DNA of 64,000 nucleotides from Modestobacter italicus (lineage in GTDB: Bacteria; Actinomycetota; Actinomycetes; Mycobacteriales; Geodermatophilaceae). The first letter of the stretch is position 1, and each line of letters begins with the position of its first letter. Below are positions 25,710-34,492 of this stretch, piece after piece. Below the pieces are notes generated by a model. It had not been told where the DNA came from, made no database searches, and saw only the letters and a program-made list of their open reading frames with translations. The stretch lies in NCBI RefSeq assembly GCF_019799965.1, contig NZ_JABGCJ010000006.1, positions 246,768 through 310,767 on the forward strand. Reading direction: 5' to 3'. A program made the position numbers and the translations under genes.

Positions 25710-26855
25710 TCAGAGCCCCATGGACCGGCCGATGATCTCCTTCATGATCTCGTTCGTCCCGCCGTAGATGGACTGCACGCGCGAGTCACGCCAGGCCTTG
25801 GACACCCGGTACTCGCTCATGTAGCCGTAGCCGCCGTGCAGCTGCAGGCACCGGTCGGCCACCTTGTGCTGCAGCTCGGTCGTCCACCACTTGGCCATCG
25901 CCGCGTCGGTGGCCGTGAGGTCGCCGGTGCCCAGCTGGCGCACGCACTCGTCGACGAACGTGCGGGCGACGGTCACCTCGGTCTGCAGCTCGGCGAGGAC
26001 GAACCGGGAGTGCTGGAAGGAGCCGATCGGCCGGCCGAACGCCGTCCGGCTGGTCACGTACTCGACGGTGAGCGCCAGCACCGTCTCGGCCGAGGCGACC
26101 GCGGAGACGGCGATGTGCAGCCGCTCCTGCGGCAGGTTCTCCATCAGGTGCGCGAAGCCGCGGCCCTCGGTGCCGAGCAGGTTGGCTGCAGGCACCCGGA
26201 CGTCGTCGAAGAAGAGCTCGGCGGTGTCCTGGGCCTTGAGCCCGACCTTCTCCAGGTTCCGGCCCCGGGAGAAGCCGGGCATGCCGCGCTCGACCACCAG
26301 CAGGCTCAGCCCGCGGGAGGCCGGGACGTCGACGTCGGTGCGGGCCACGACGACCACCAGGTCGGCGTTGATGCCGTTGGTGATGAAGGTCTTGGACCCC
26401 GACAGCACCCAGTCGTCGCCGTCCCGGCGGGCGGTGGTCTGGATGCCCTGCAGGTCGCTGCCGGCCCCCGGCTCGGTCATCGCGATCGCGGTGATCAGCT
26501 CCCCGGCGCAGAAGCCCGGCAGCCAACGTTGCTGCTGGTCATGGGTGGCCAGGTCACGCAGGTAGGGGCCGACCACGTCGTTGTGCAGCCCGAACCCGAC
26601 GCCGCTGGCGCCGATCCAGGTGAGCTCCTCGCTCAGCACGCAGGACCAGCGGAAGTCGCGCAGGCCACCGCCGCCGTGCCGCTCGGGCATCTCGATGCCC
26701 AGCAGGCCCTGCGCGCCGGCCGCCGTCCAGAGCTCCCGGGGCACGATGCCGGCGCGCTCCCAGTCGTCGTGGAACGGCGCGACCTCCGCGTCCAGGAAGG
26801 CGCGCACGCTCTGCCGGAAGTCCTCGTGCTCGGCCTCGTACCGGGTGTGGCGCAT
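25710..26855 (-). CDS. Acyl-CoA dehydrogenase
   Basis: 381-residue flavoprotein that introduces the alpha-beta double bond in acyl-CoA. Family blocks are visible: AIAMTEPGAGSDLQGI (FAD/substrate binding), GSKTFITNG, RTAFGRPIGSFQHSRF, and the C-terminal GGYGYMSEY and IYGGTNEIMKEIIGR, where the Glu of TNEI is the probable catalytic base. ATG 26855 has CAGACT (nAnnnT) 7 nt upstream. It stands alone with no beta-oxidation partners, so chain-length preference is unknown. Confidence 0.93.
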   Translation of the reverse strand: MRHTRYEAEHEDFRQSVRAFLDAEVAPFHDDWERAGIVPRELWTAAGAQGLLGIEMPERHGGGGLRDFRWSCVLSEELTWIGASGVGFGLHNDVVGPYLRDLATHDQQQRWLPGFCAGELITAIAMTEPGAGSDLQGIQTTARRDGDDWVLSGSKTFITNGINADLVVVVARTDVDVPASRGLSLLVVERGMPGFSRGRNLEKVGLKAQDTAELFFDDVRVPAANLLGTEGRGFAHLMENLPQERLHIAVSAVASAETVLALTVEYVTSRTAFGRPIGSFQHSRFVLAELQTEVTVARTFVDECVRQLGTGDLTATDAAMAKWWTTELQHKVADRCLQLHGGYGYMSEYRVSKAWRDSRVQSIYGGTNEIMKEIIGRSMGL

Positions 26856-26903
26856 GCCACGGAGTCTGGCGCAGGGGTACGACGGTCCGACAGCCCCGCG
26901 GGG

Positions 26904-27134
26904 TCAGCTCGCGCGTGGCACCGGCCGGCACTCGTAGGCGGGCTTGATCTCGGCGTTGAGGTGCCGGCCGATGCTGTCGGCCTCCAGCAGGGCGAGCGCG
27001 GCCTCCGGTGGGACGTCGAGGTAGTGGTAGACCCCGCCGCCGACGAACCCGACCTCCAGCACCTGTTCCTCGAGGTCGTAGCCGACCCACCGCACGCTCG
27101 AGGACTCGACTCCGGCTCGCTGCACGGCACCCAC
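26904..27134 (-). CDS. KTSC-domain protein
   Basis: 76 residues, almost entirely one KTSC domain: SSSVRWVGYD, VLEVGFVGGGVYHYLDVPPE and ADSIGRHLNAEIKPAYECR. KTSC domains are small modules of uncertain, possibly nucleic-acid-related, function. GTG 27134 is the first start in the frame; a GTG three codons later is possible. Confidence 0.75.
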   Translation of the reverse strand: MGAVQRAGVESSSVRWVGYDLEEQVLEVGFVGGGVYHYLDVPPEAALALLEADSIGRHLNAEIKPAYECRPVPRAS

Positions 27135-27195
27135 CCGGATGACAACGCCGTAACTACTTCGGTGTCATCCCATGCTCCCCTCGACGAATCGACTT

Positions 27196-27209
27196 GTCGA
27201 CCGGTCGAC
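27196..27209. repeat. 14-bp palindrome upstream of the methyltransferase gene
   Basis: GTCGACCGGTCGAC is a perfect palindrome, in a short stretch where TCGA recurs four times (27181-27209). It may be a protein-binding site. Confidence 0.3.
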
Positions 27210-27229
27210 GTGGCGGGCAGCCTGCCGGG

Positions 27230-27994
27230 GTGCCGACGTTCGAGGAGCTGGTCGCCGAGGGAGCGGCCGTGCCGACCGACGGCTGGGACTTCTCCTGGTT
27301 CGCCGGCCGGGCCACCGAGGAGCGCCCGTCCTGGGGCTACGTCGCCCGGCTCACCGCCGCGCTGTCCGCCGCGTCGTCGGCGCTGGACCTGCAGACCGGC
27401 GGTGCCGAGGTGTACGCCGAGGCCCTCGGCCGGGCCGGCCGCCGGCCCGGCCGGGTGCGGGCGACGGAGTCCTGGCCACCGAACCTCGCACTGGCCCGCC
27501 GCCGGCTGGCCGCCTGGGACGGCGCGGTGGCCGAGGTGCCCGACGACGCCCCGCTCCCCTTCCCCGACGGGGCCTTCGACCTGGTCAGCAGCCGGCACCC
27601 CACGACGCAGCACTGGGGCGAGATCGCCCGGGTGCTCGCCCCCGGCGGCACGTACCTCTGCCAGGGCATCGGCTCGGGCACCCACCGGCTGCTGGCCGAG
27701 GCGCTCCTCGGCCCCCGCCCGGAACCGGACGAGCCCACCGCGGACCTGGTCGCGGCGGCTGCCCGGGCGGCCGGTCTGCAGGTCGTGGACCTGCGGTCAC
27801 AGGCCTGCCGGGTCGAGTTCGGCGACGTCGGCGCGGTGGTGCACTTCCTGCGCAAGGTGGTGTGGACCGTGCCGGACTTCTCGGTCGAGCGGTACCGACA
27901 CCAGCTGCTCGCCCTGCACCGGCGGATCGAGCGGGACGGCGCCTTCGTCTCCTGGTCGCAGCGGTACCTGCTCCAGGCCCGCCGCCCCGGCTGA
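27230..27994 (+). CDS. SAM-dependent methyltransferase, class I
   Basis: 254-residue soluble protein. The Rossmann core shows SALDLQTGGAEVY (a modified motif I lacking the usual GxGxG), PFPDGAFDLVSSRHP (motif II region) and IARVLAPGGTYLCQGIG (motif III region), as in the Methyltransf_11/UbiE-like group. GTG 27230 has CAGCCT (nAnnnT) ending 6 nt upstream; a TTG at 27194 is the alternative. Substrate unknown. Confidence 0.8.
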   Translation: MPTFEELVAEGAAVPTDGWDFSWFAGRATEERPSWGYVARLTAALSAASSALDLQTGGAEVYAEALGRAGRRPGRVRATESWPPNLALARRRLAAWDGAVAEVPDDAPLPFPDGAFDLVSSRHPTTQHWGEIARVLAPGGTYLCQGIGSGTHRLLAEALLGPRPEPDEPTADLVAAAARAAGLQVVDLRSQACRVEFGDVGAVVHFLRKVVWTVPDFSVERYRHQLLALHRRIERDGAFVSWSQRYLLQARRPG

Positions 27995-28019
27995 CCCGGG
28001 ACCCGCCGCCCGGCCGGCC

Positions 28020-28065
28020 GCACGTCCGCGCACCGGCTGGCTGCACGTCCGCGCACCGGCTGGCC
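28020..28065 (+). repeat. Tandem 23-bp repeat upstream of lhr
   Basis: Two consecutive copies of GCACGTCCGCGCACCGGCTG plus 3 more bases, differing only in the last base, lie between the methyltransferase stop and the lhr start. It looks like a small slippage duplication. Confidence 0.7.
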
Positions 28066-28102
28066 ACGGCGAACTGTCGGACCCGCGTGGACACTGGACG
28101 GC

Positions 28103-31100
28103 GTGTCGGCTCTCGATCGCTTCTCCGCACCCACCCGGGCGTGGTTCACCGGCGCGTTCGAGCAGCCCACCGCTGCCCAGGAGGGCGCGTGGTCGGCGAT
28201 CAGCAGCGGCGAGCACGCCCTGGTCGTCGCCCCCACCGGCTCGGGCAAGACGCTGGCGGCGTTCCTCTGGTCGCTGGACCGGCTGGCCACCGCACCGCCA
28301 CCGGATGAGCCGCTGGCCCGCTGCCGGGTCCTCTACGTCTCCCCGCTCAAGGCGCTGGCCGTCGACGTCGAGCGCAACCTCCGGGCGCCGCTGGCCGGCA
28401 TCGGCCAGGCGGCGGCCCGGCTCGGCCAGGAGCGTCCGGAGATCACGGTCGGCATCCGGTCCGGCGACACCCCGGCCGACGAGCGGCGCACCTTCGCCCG
28501 CCGTCCCCCGGACATCCTGATCACCACCCCGGAGTCGCTGTTCCTGCTGCTCACCAGCCAGGCGCGGGAGGCGCTGCGCGGCGTGGAGACGGTGATCCTC
28601 GACGAGGTGCACGCCGTCTGCGGCAGCAAGCGCGGCGCGCACCTGGCCGTCTCCCTCGACCGGCTCGACGAGCTGCTGGAGCGGCCGGCGCAGCGGATCG
28701 GCCTGTCGGCCACCGTGCGGCCGATCGAGGAGGTCTCCACCTTCCTTGCCGGTGGCCGGCCGGTGCAGGTGGTCGCCCCGCCCTCGCAGAAGCAGTGGGA
28801 CCTCTCGGTCGTCGTCCCCGTCGAGGACATGTCCCAGCTGGGCCAGCCGACCGGTGAGCTGGAGGGGTCGGCGGCGGGCAACCAGCCGCGGACGTCGATC
28901 TGGCCGGCGGTCGAGGAGCGGGTGCTCGACCTGATCGAGGCCCATCGCAGCACCATCGTCTTCGCCAACTCGCGTCGGCTGGCCGAGCGGCTCACCAGCC
29001 GGCTCAACGAACTCGCCTACGAGCGGGCCACCGGCGAGCCGCTGCCGCACGGGGCGAACCCGGCCGAGCTCATGGCGCAGGCCGGCTCGGGCGGAGGCCT
29101 CCCCCCGGACGTCCGACCGGTCGCCTCGGCCCACCACGGCTCGGTGTCCCGGGAGCAGCGCGCCGTGGTGGAGGAGGCGCTGAAGTCCGGGCAGCTGCCG
29201 GCGGTCGTCGCCACCTCCTCCCTGGAGCTGGGCATCGACATGGGCGCGGTCGACCTCGTCGTCCAGGTCGAGTCACCGCCCAACGTCGCCGCCGGGCTGC
29301 AGCGGGTCGGCCGCGCCGGTCATCAGGTCGGCGCGGTCAGCGAGGGCGTGATCTTCCCGAAGTTCCGCGGTGACCTGGTGCAGAGCGCCGTCGTCGCCGA
29401 GCGGATGCGGGCCGGGGCGATCGAGTCGACCCGGTACCTGCGCAACCCCCTGGACGTGCTGGCCCAGCAGATCGTCGCGATGGTCTCCGAACGCCCGCGC
29501 ACCGTCGACGAGGTCGCCGCCGTGCTCCGCCGCTCGGCCGCGTTCGCCTCGCTGCCCGAGTCCGCGCTGCACGCGGTGCTGGACATGCTGGCCGGCCGCT
29601 ACCCCTCCGACGCCTTCGCCGAGCTGCGTCCCCGCCTCACCTGGGACCGGGTCACCGACACCCTCACCGCCCGCACCGGCGCCCAGCGGCTCGCGGTCAC
29701 CAGCGGCGGCACCATCCCCGACCGCGGGCTCTTCGGCGTCTTCCTGGTCTCCGGCGCCGGGGAGAACGGCGGCCGCCGGGTCGGCGAGCTCGACGAGGAG
29801 ATGGTCTACGAGTCCCGGGTGGGCGACGTCTTCCTGCTCGGGTCGTCATCGTGGCGGATCGAGGAGATCACCCACGACCGGGTGCTGGTCAGCCCCGCGC
29901 CCGGGCTGCCCGGGAAGATGCCGTTCTGGCACGGCGACACCCTGGGCCGGCCGCTGGAGCTGGGCCGGGCGCTGGGCGCCTTCCTCCGTGAGGTCGGCTC
30001 GGCGACCCCGGAGGCCGGGGCGGAGCGGGCCCGCGCCGCGGGCCTCGACGAGTGGGGCGCGGCCAACCTGCTCGCCTACCTGGCCGAGCAGAAGCAGGCC
30101 ACCGGGCACCTGCCCGACGACCGCACCATGCTGGTCGAGCGGTTCCGCGACGAGCTGGGCGACTGGCGCCTGGTGGTCCACTCCCCCTTCGGCGCGCAGG
30201 TCAACGCCCCCTGGGCACTGGTGCTCGCCGCCCGGCTGCGCGAGCGGTACGGCGTCGACGTCGCCTCGATGCACTCCGACGACGGCATCGTGCTGCGGCT
30301 GCCCGACACCACCGGCGAGGCGCCCGAGGCCGACCTCGCGATCCTCGACCCGGACGACGTCGAGCGGGAGGTCACCGCCGAGGTCGGCAACTCCGCGCTG
30401 TTCGCCAGCCGGTTCCGCGAGTGCGCGGCCCGCGCGCTGCTGCTGCCCAAGCGCGACCCGCGCAAGCGCACCCCGCTGTGGCAGCAGCGCCAGCGGGCGG
30501 CCCAGCTGCTCTCGGTGGCCAGCGAGTTCTCCGGCTTCCCGATCACGCTGGAGGCGGTCCGGGAGGTGCTGCAGGACGTCTACGACGTGCCGGGACTGGT
30601 CGAGCTGATGCGCGACGTCCGCGCCCGCCGGGTGCGGGTCGTCGACGTGCAGACCCAGAGCGCCTCGCCGTTCGCCCAGTCGCTGCTGTTCGGCTACGTC
30701 GGCCAGTTCATCTACGAGGGCGACGCCCCGATGGCCGAGCGCCGCGCCCAGGCCCTGGCCCTGGACACCGGCCTGCTGGCCGAGCTGCTCGGCCGTTCCG
30801 AGCTGCGCGAGCTGCTCGACGCCGACGCGATGGGCGAGATCGAGGCCGAGCTCCAGCGGCTGCCGACCGAGCGGCACCCCCGCGACGTCGACGGCGCAGC
30901 CGACCTGCTGCGGGTCGTCGGCGACCTGACCGTCGCCGAGGCCGCCGTCCGCGGGGTGTCCGCCGACTGGCTGAGCGAGCTGGTCACCACCCGCCGGGCG
31001 CTGGTCGTGCGGATCGCCGGCGAGGAGCGGTACGTCGCGATCGAGGACGCCGGCCGGCTCCGGGACGCGCTGGGCACCGCCCTTCCGGTCGGGGTGCCCG

Positions 31101-32704
31101 AGGTGTTCACCGAACCGGTCGCTGATCCGCTGGGCGACCTGATCGGCCGGTACGCCCGCACCCACGGACCGTTCGTGCCCGCCGACGCCGCGACCCGGCT
31201 GGGGCTCGGGGTCGCGGTCGTCACCGCCACGGCGCAGCGGCTGGTCGGCACCGGCCGGCTGGTCACCGGGGAGTTCCGGCCCGGCGGGACCGGCCAGGAG
31301 TGGTGCGACGCCGACGTGCTGCGCTCGATCCGGCGCCGTTCGCTGGCCAAGCTGCGCCAGGAGGTCGAGCCGGTGCCGATCGGCACCCTCGCCCGGTTCA
31401 GCCCGTCCTGGCAGTCGGTCGGCGGGCGGCTGCGCGGCGTGGACGGCGTGCTCGCCGTGGTGGAGCAGCTGGCCGGCGCCCTCGTGCCGGCCTCAGCGCT
31501 GGAGTCCCTCGTGCTGCCGTCCCGGGTACGCGACTACTCCCCCGCTCTGCTCGACGAGCTGACCAGCGCAGGCGAAGTGCTGTGGGCCGGCGCCGGCGGG
31601 CTGTCCGGCGGCGACGGCTGGGTCACCCTGGTGCCCGCCGACCTGGCGCCCCTGCTGCTGCCCGAGCCACCCGGCGCCGCCTCGGTCGAGGGCGGCTACG
31701 GCGCGGCGCTGCTCGACGAGCTCGCCGGTGGTCAGGCCCTGTTCTTCCGCTCGCTGTCCGACCGGGTCGGCGCCACCGACGACCCGGCGCTGGCCGAGGA
31801 GATCTGGGACCTGGTGTGGGCCGGCGCGCTCACCAACGACACGCTCGCCCCGCTGCGCACCCGGTTGTCCGGCGGCGGCACCCACAAGCGACAGCCGGCC
31901 GCTCCCCGGGCCCGGCTGGACCGCACCCGGCACGGGCGCACGCGACTGGGTCGCCCGGCGATGCCCAGCCGGACCGGGCCACCGTCGATGGCCGGCCGCT
32001 GGTCCCGGCTGCCCGACCTGGAGACCAACCCGACCAAGCGGACCACCGCCCGGGCCGAGGCGCTGCTGGAACGGCACGGCGTGCTGACCCGCGGCGCGGT
32101 GCAGGCCGAGCAGGTCACCGGCGGGTTCTCCGCCGTCTACCCGGTGCTGCGCGCGTTCGAGGAGAACGGCCGGGCCCGCCGCGGCTACTTCGTCGAGACC
32201 CTGGGGGCCGCCCAGTTCGGCACGCCCGGGTCGATCGACCGGTTGCGCAGCTTCGCCAGCCCCGACCGGGTGCCGGCCGGCCCGGTGGTGCTGGCGGCCA
32301 CCGACCCGGCCAACGTCTACGGCGCCGCGCTGCCGTGGCCGGAACGCGCGGTTGCCGCCGGAGCCGACGACGCCGTCGACCTGGGTGAGGGCACCGGGGC
32401 CGGCACCAGGAAGAGCGGCCACCGCGCCGGGCGCAAGGCCGGGGCACTGGTCGTGCTGGTCGACGGCGAGCTGGTGCTCTACGTCGAGCGGGGCGGCAAG
32501 ACCCTGCTGTCCTGGACCGAGGAGGAGACGGTGCTCAAGGAGGCGGCCACGGCCCTGTCCAGCGCGGTGGCCTCCGGAGCGCTGGGTCGGATGACGGTGC
32601 AGAAGGCCGACGGGGCCTCGGTGCACGAGTCCGGCCCATTGAGCACCGCGCTGCAGGCGGCCGGTTTCGCCGCCACCCCCCGCGGCCTCCGCCTGCGCAG
32701 CTGA
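28103..32704 (+). CDS. lhr: Lhr-type superfamily 2 DNA helicase
   Basis: 1533-residue ATP-dependent 3'-5' helicase (Lhr, large helicase-related), induced by DNA damage in mycobacteria. Motifs in order: Walker A PTGSGKT (44-50), DEVH box (167-170), LSATVRP, the motif V/VI region SSLELGIDMGAVD and QRVGRAGHQVG, followed by the winged-helix and long C-terminal regions of full-length bacterial Lhr (M. tuberculosis Rv3296 is about 1500 residues). GTG 28103 has GACACT (nAnnnT) 7 nt upstream. The next plus-strand genes are two nei2-type glycosylases, as lhr-nei in mycobacteria. Confidence 0.95.
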   Translation: MSALDRFSAPTRAWFTGAFEQPTAAQEGAWSAISSGEHALVVAPTGSGKTLAAFLWSLDRLATAPPPDEPLARCRVLYVSPLKALAVDVERNLRAPLAGIGQAAARLGQERPEITVGIRSGDTPADERRTFARRPPDILITTPESLFLLLTSQAREALRGVETVILDEVHAVCGSKRGAHLAVSLDRLDELLERPAQRIGLSATVRPIEEVSTFLAGGRPVQVVAPPSQKQWDLSVVVPVEDMSQLGQPTGELEGSAAGNQPRTSIWPAVEERVLDLIEAHRSTIVFANSRRLAERLTSRLNELAYERATGEPLPHGANPAELMAQAGSGGGLPPDVRPVASAHHGSVSREQRAVVEEALKSGQLPAVVATSSLELGIDMGAVDLVVQVESPPNVAAGLQRVGRAGHQVGAVSEGVIFPKFRGDLVQSAVVAERMRAGAIESTRYLRNPLDVLAQQIVAMVSERPRTVDEVAAVLRRSAAFASLPESALHAVLDMLAGRYPSDAFAELRPRLTWDRVTDTLTARTGAQRLAVTSGGTIPDRGLFGVFLVSGAGENGGRRVGELDEEMVYESRVGDVFLLGSSSWRIEEITHDRVLVSPAPGLPGKMPFWHGDTLGRPLELGRALGAFLREVGSATPEAGAERARAAGLDEWGAANLLAYLAEQKQATGHLPDDRTMLVERFRDELGDWRLVVHSPFGAQVNAPWALVLAARLRERYGVDVASMHSDDGIVLRLPDTTGEAPEADLAILDPDDVEREVTAEVGNSALFASRFRECAARALLLPKRDPRKRTPLWQQRQRAAQLLSVASEFSGFPITLEAVREVLQDVYDVPGLVELMRDVRARRVRVVDVQTQSASPFAQSLLFGYVGQFIYEGDAPMAERRAQALALDTGLLAELLGRSELRELLDADAMGEIEAELQRLPTERHPRDVDGAADLLRVVGDLTVAEAAVRGVSADWLSELVTTRRALVVRIAGEERYVAIEDAGRLRDALGTALPVGVPEVFTEPVADPLGDLIGRYARTHGPFVPADAATRLGLGVAVVTATAQRLVGTGRLVTGEFRPGGTGQEWCDADVLRSIRRRSLAKLRQEVEPVPIGTLARFSPSWQSVGGRLRGVDGVLAVVEQLAGALVPASALESLVLPSRVRDYSPALLDELTSAGEVLWAGAGGLSGGDGWVTLVPADLAPLLLPEPPGAASVEGGYGAALLDELAGGQALFFRSLSDRVGATDDPALAEEIWDLVWAGALTNDTLAPLRTRLSGGGTHKRQPAAPRARLDRTRHGRTRLGRPAMPSRTGPPSMAGRWSRLPDLETNPTKRTTARAEALLERHGVLTRGAVQAEQVTGGFSAVYPVLRAFEENGRARRGYFVETLGAAQFGTPGSIDRLRSFASPDRVPAGPVVLAATDPANVYGAALPWPERAVAAGADDAVDLGEGTGAGTRKSGHRAGRKAGALVVLVDGELVLYVERGGKTLLSWTEEETVLKEAATALSSAVASGALGRMTVQKADGASVHESGPLSTALQAAGFAATPRGLRLRS

Positions 32705-32837
32705 CCCGGCTGCACCCGTCGCCGTCCAGCCTCGGCGCCGTCCGACACCGTTGGGCGCTCGTCGTCGGTCCGAGCCGACGGAAGCGACGATCAGCGCACA
32801 CTGACCGCGGCTGGGGCCTGCCCGGGCCGGAGGCGGC

Positions 32838-33437
32838 TCAGCGGCGGCGGCCGCCCTGGAGCCAGCCACCCAGCCAGCGGCTCAGCCGCGGCATGGCCAC
32901 CCGCAGCCCGCTGACCACGTAGACCGCCGAGACCAGCAGCCGCAGCGGCCACGGCCAGTCGCCGATCAGCGGCACCGCGACCAGCTGGAAGCTGCTGGTG
33001 AAGACCAGCACCGCGGCCACGGTGAGCAGCCAGCTGCGCCAGGCCGGCCCCGGTCGCGCCGGCACCGCGAAGAAGCTCTCCAGCCCGACCGCACGGGACA
33101 CCCGCTCGTCCTCCACCAGCCGGTGCACCCGGTCCAGCGCCGTCCGCCGCTCCTCGGACCGCTCCCAGACCGCCAGGGACTCGTCGTCCCGGAAGCGGTA
33201 GACCAGGTGGTACTCGTCGCTGGCCGGCCCGGGCCGCAGCAGCGAGGAGCCCAGGTGACCGGGGAAGCGCGCCACGAGCTCCTGCACGTCGGCGGCCCAG
33301 CGCTCGAAGGCGTCGTGCTGCTCGGGCCGCACCACCCGGGCGACGGTGATGGTGACCGGCTCCGGCCGCGCGACGGGCTGGCGGGCCACGGTGTTGCCGG
33401 TCAGTCGCTCCGGCAGGCTGCGCAGGCGGGTCGTCAC
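32838..33437 (-). CDS. ABM-domain protein with C-terminal membrane helices
   Basis: 199 residues. The N-terminal half is an antibiotic-biosynthesis-monooxygenase-type ferredoxin-like domain (PVTITVARVVRPEQHDAFERW, HLGSSLLRPGP, YHLVYRFRDDESLAVWE). The C-terminal half has two hydrophobic helices (WLLTVAAVLVFTSSFQLVAV, PLRLLVSAVYVVSGL) and a basic end. GTG 33437 is chosen because CACCCT (nAnnnT) ends 6 nt upstream; GTG 33443 is adjacent. Enzymatic activity is not assured, since many ABM proteins bind ligands only. It lies in minus orientation between lhr and nei2. Confidence 0.8.
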   Translation of the reverse strand: MTTRLRSLPERLTGNTVARQPVARPEPVTITVARVVRPEQHDAFERWAADVQELVARFPGHLGSSLLRPGPASDEYHLVYRFRDDESLAVWERSEERRTALDRVHRLVEDERVSRAVGLESFFAVPARPGPAWRSWLLTVAAVLVFTSSFQLVAVPLIGDWPWPLRLLVSAVYVVSGLRVAMPRLSRWLGGWLQGGRRR

Positions 33438-33599
33438 GGTCACAGGGTGCCCCAGCGCTGAGGAAACGCAGGCTGTTCCCGCCTGTCGCCCCACTCACAG
33501 GAGGCCACCCGGCCGAGGGAGTCCTCCGATCATCGGCAGCCCACCCGGCCGTCACTGGTGCGCCGGCACGGCTGACGGGCGCCGGGGACCATGGACCGC

Positions 33600-34451
33600 G
33601 TGCCCGAGGGAGACACCGTGTGGTTGGCGGCGCAGCGGATGAACACCGCCCTGGCCGGTGCCACGCTCACCACCGGCGAGCTGCGCGTGCCCCAGCTCGC
33701 CACGGTCGACCTCGCCGGTGCCACCGTCACCGAGGTCGTGCCCCGCGGGAAGCACATGCTCACCCGCTTCGCCGACGGGCGGACCCTGCGCACGCACTAC
33801 CGGATGGACGGCAGCTGGCACATCTACCGGCCGGGGACCCGCTGGCGGGGCGGCCCGGCGTTCGCCGTCCGGGCCGTGCTGGCCACGGACGCGTGGGAGT
33901 GCGTCGGCTACCGGCTGCACGACATGGCCCTGGTGCCCACCGCGCGGGAGCACGAGCTGGTCGGCCACCTGGGGCCCGACGTGCTCGGCCCGGACTGGGA
34001 CCTCGACGAGGCGCTGCGCCGGCTGCGCTCCCACCCCGACGAGCAGATCGGTGTGGCGGTCCTCGACCAGCGGAACCTCGCCGGCATAGGCAACCTCTAC
34101 AAGGTCGAGTCGCTGTTCCTGACCGGCGTCAACCCGTGGGCCCGGGTCGCCGACGTCCCGGACCTGCGGGCACTGGTGGAGCGGGCCCGCACCCTGATGC
34201 TGGCCAACCGGGACCGCCCCGCGCAGAGCACCACCGGGATCACCCGGCGCGGGCAGGACCACTGGGTCGCCGGCCGGAAGGGGCGCCCCTGCCGCCGCTG
34301 CGGCACGGCCGTGCTCCTCGGCGACCAGGGCCCGGACCTGCAGGAACGGGTCACCTGGTGGTGCCCCACCTGCCAGGCCACCCCGCTGCCGGTCGACCCG
34401 CGGGCGCGCACCGGGCTGCCGGGGACCGAGGCCCGTCGCGCCTCGTACTGA
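33600..34451 (+). CDS. nei2: Fpg/Nei-family DNA glycosylase, nei2 type, copy 1
   Basis: Base-excision repair glycosylase/AP lyase removing oxidised pyrimidines. 283 residues. The family needs Pro at position 2 as nucleophile, which fixes the start at GTG 33600 (Pro2, Glu3 in PEGDT) rather than at ATG 33591. Lys51 (PRGKHML), the helix-two-turn-helix (VAVLDQRNLAGIGNLYKVE) and a C-terminal zinc finger (PCRRC ... WCPTC) are intact. GACCAT (nAnnnT) ends 7 nt before GTG 33600. It follows lhr with the ABM gene intervening on the other strand. Paralogue of the next gene. Confidence 0.93.
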   Translation: MPEGDTVWLAAQRMNTALAGATLTTGELRVPQLATVDLAGATVTEVVPRGKHMLTRFADGRTLRTHYRMDGSWHIYRPGTRWRGGPAFAVRAVLATDAWECVGYRLHDMALVPTAREHELVGHLGPDVLGPDWDLDEALRRLRSHPDEQIGVAVLDQRNLAGIGNLYKVESLFLTGVNPWARVADVPDLRALVERARTLMLANRDRPAQSTTGITRRGQDHWVAGRKGRPCRRCGTAVLLGDQGPDLQERVTWWCPTCQATPLPVDPRARTGLPGTEARRASY

Positions 34452-34492
34452 CGCACGCGGCGCCGGCGGGCACGGCCGGGGATCATCAGGGG

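Noticed and set aside
23435-25735. A 766-codon plus-strand frame opposite the GH3 gene
   Set aside because: Antisense shadow; the GH3 frame has signal peptide, catalytic motif and ribosome binding site.
32705-32837. A possible terminator between lhr and the ABM gene
   Set aside because: Only short imperfect pairings (GTCGG with CCGAC) were found, not enough to call a terminator.
33591-33599. ATG 33591 as start of nei2 copy 1
   Set aside because: It would put three residues before the essential Pro; Fpg/Nei enzymes need Pro at position 2, which GTG 33600 provides.
34452-34492. A frameshifted single fused nei gene
   Set aside because: Each copy has its own start and stop, full length and intact catalytic residues, so these are two separate genes.
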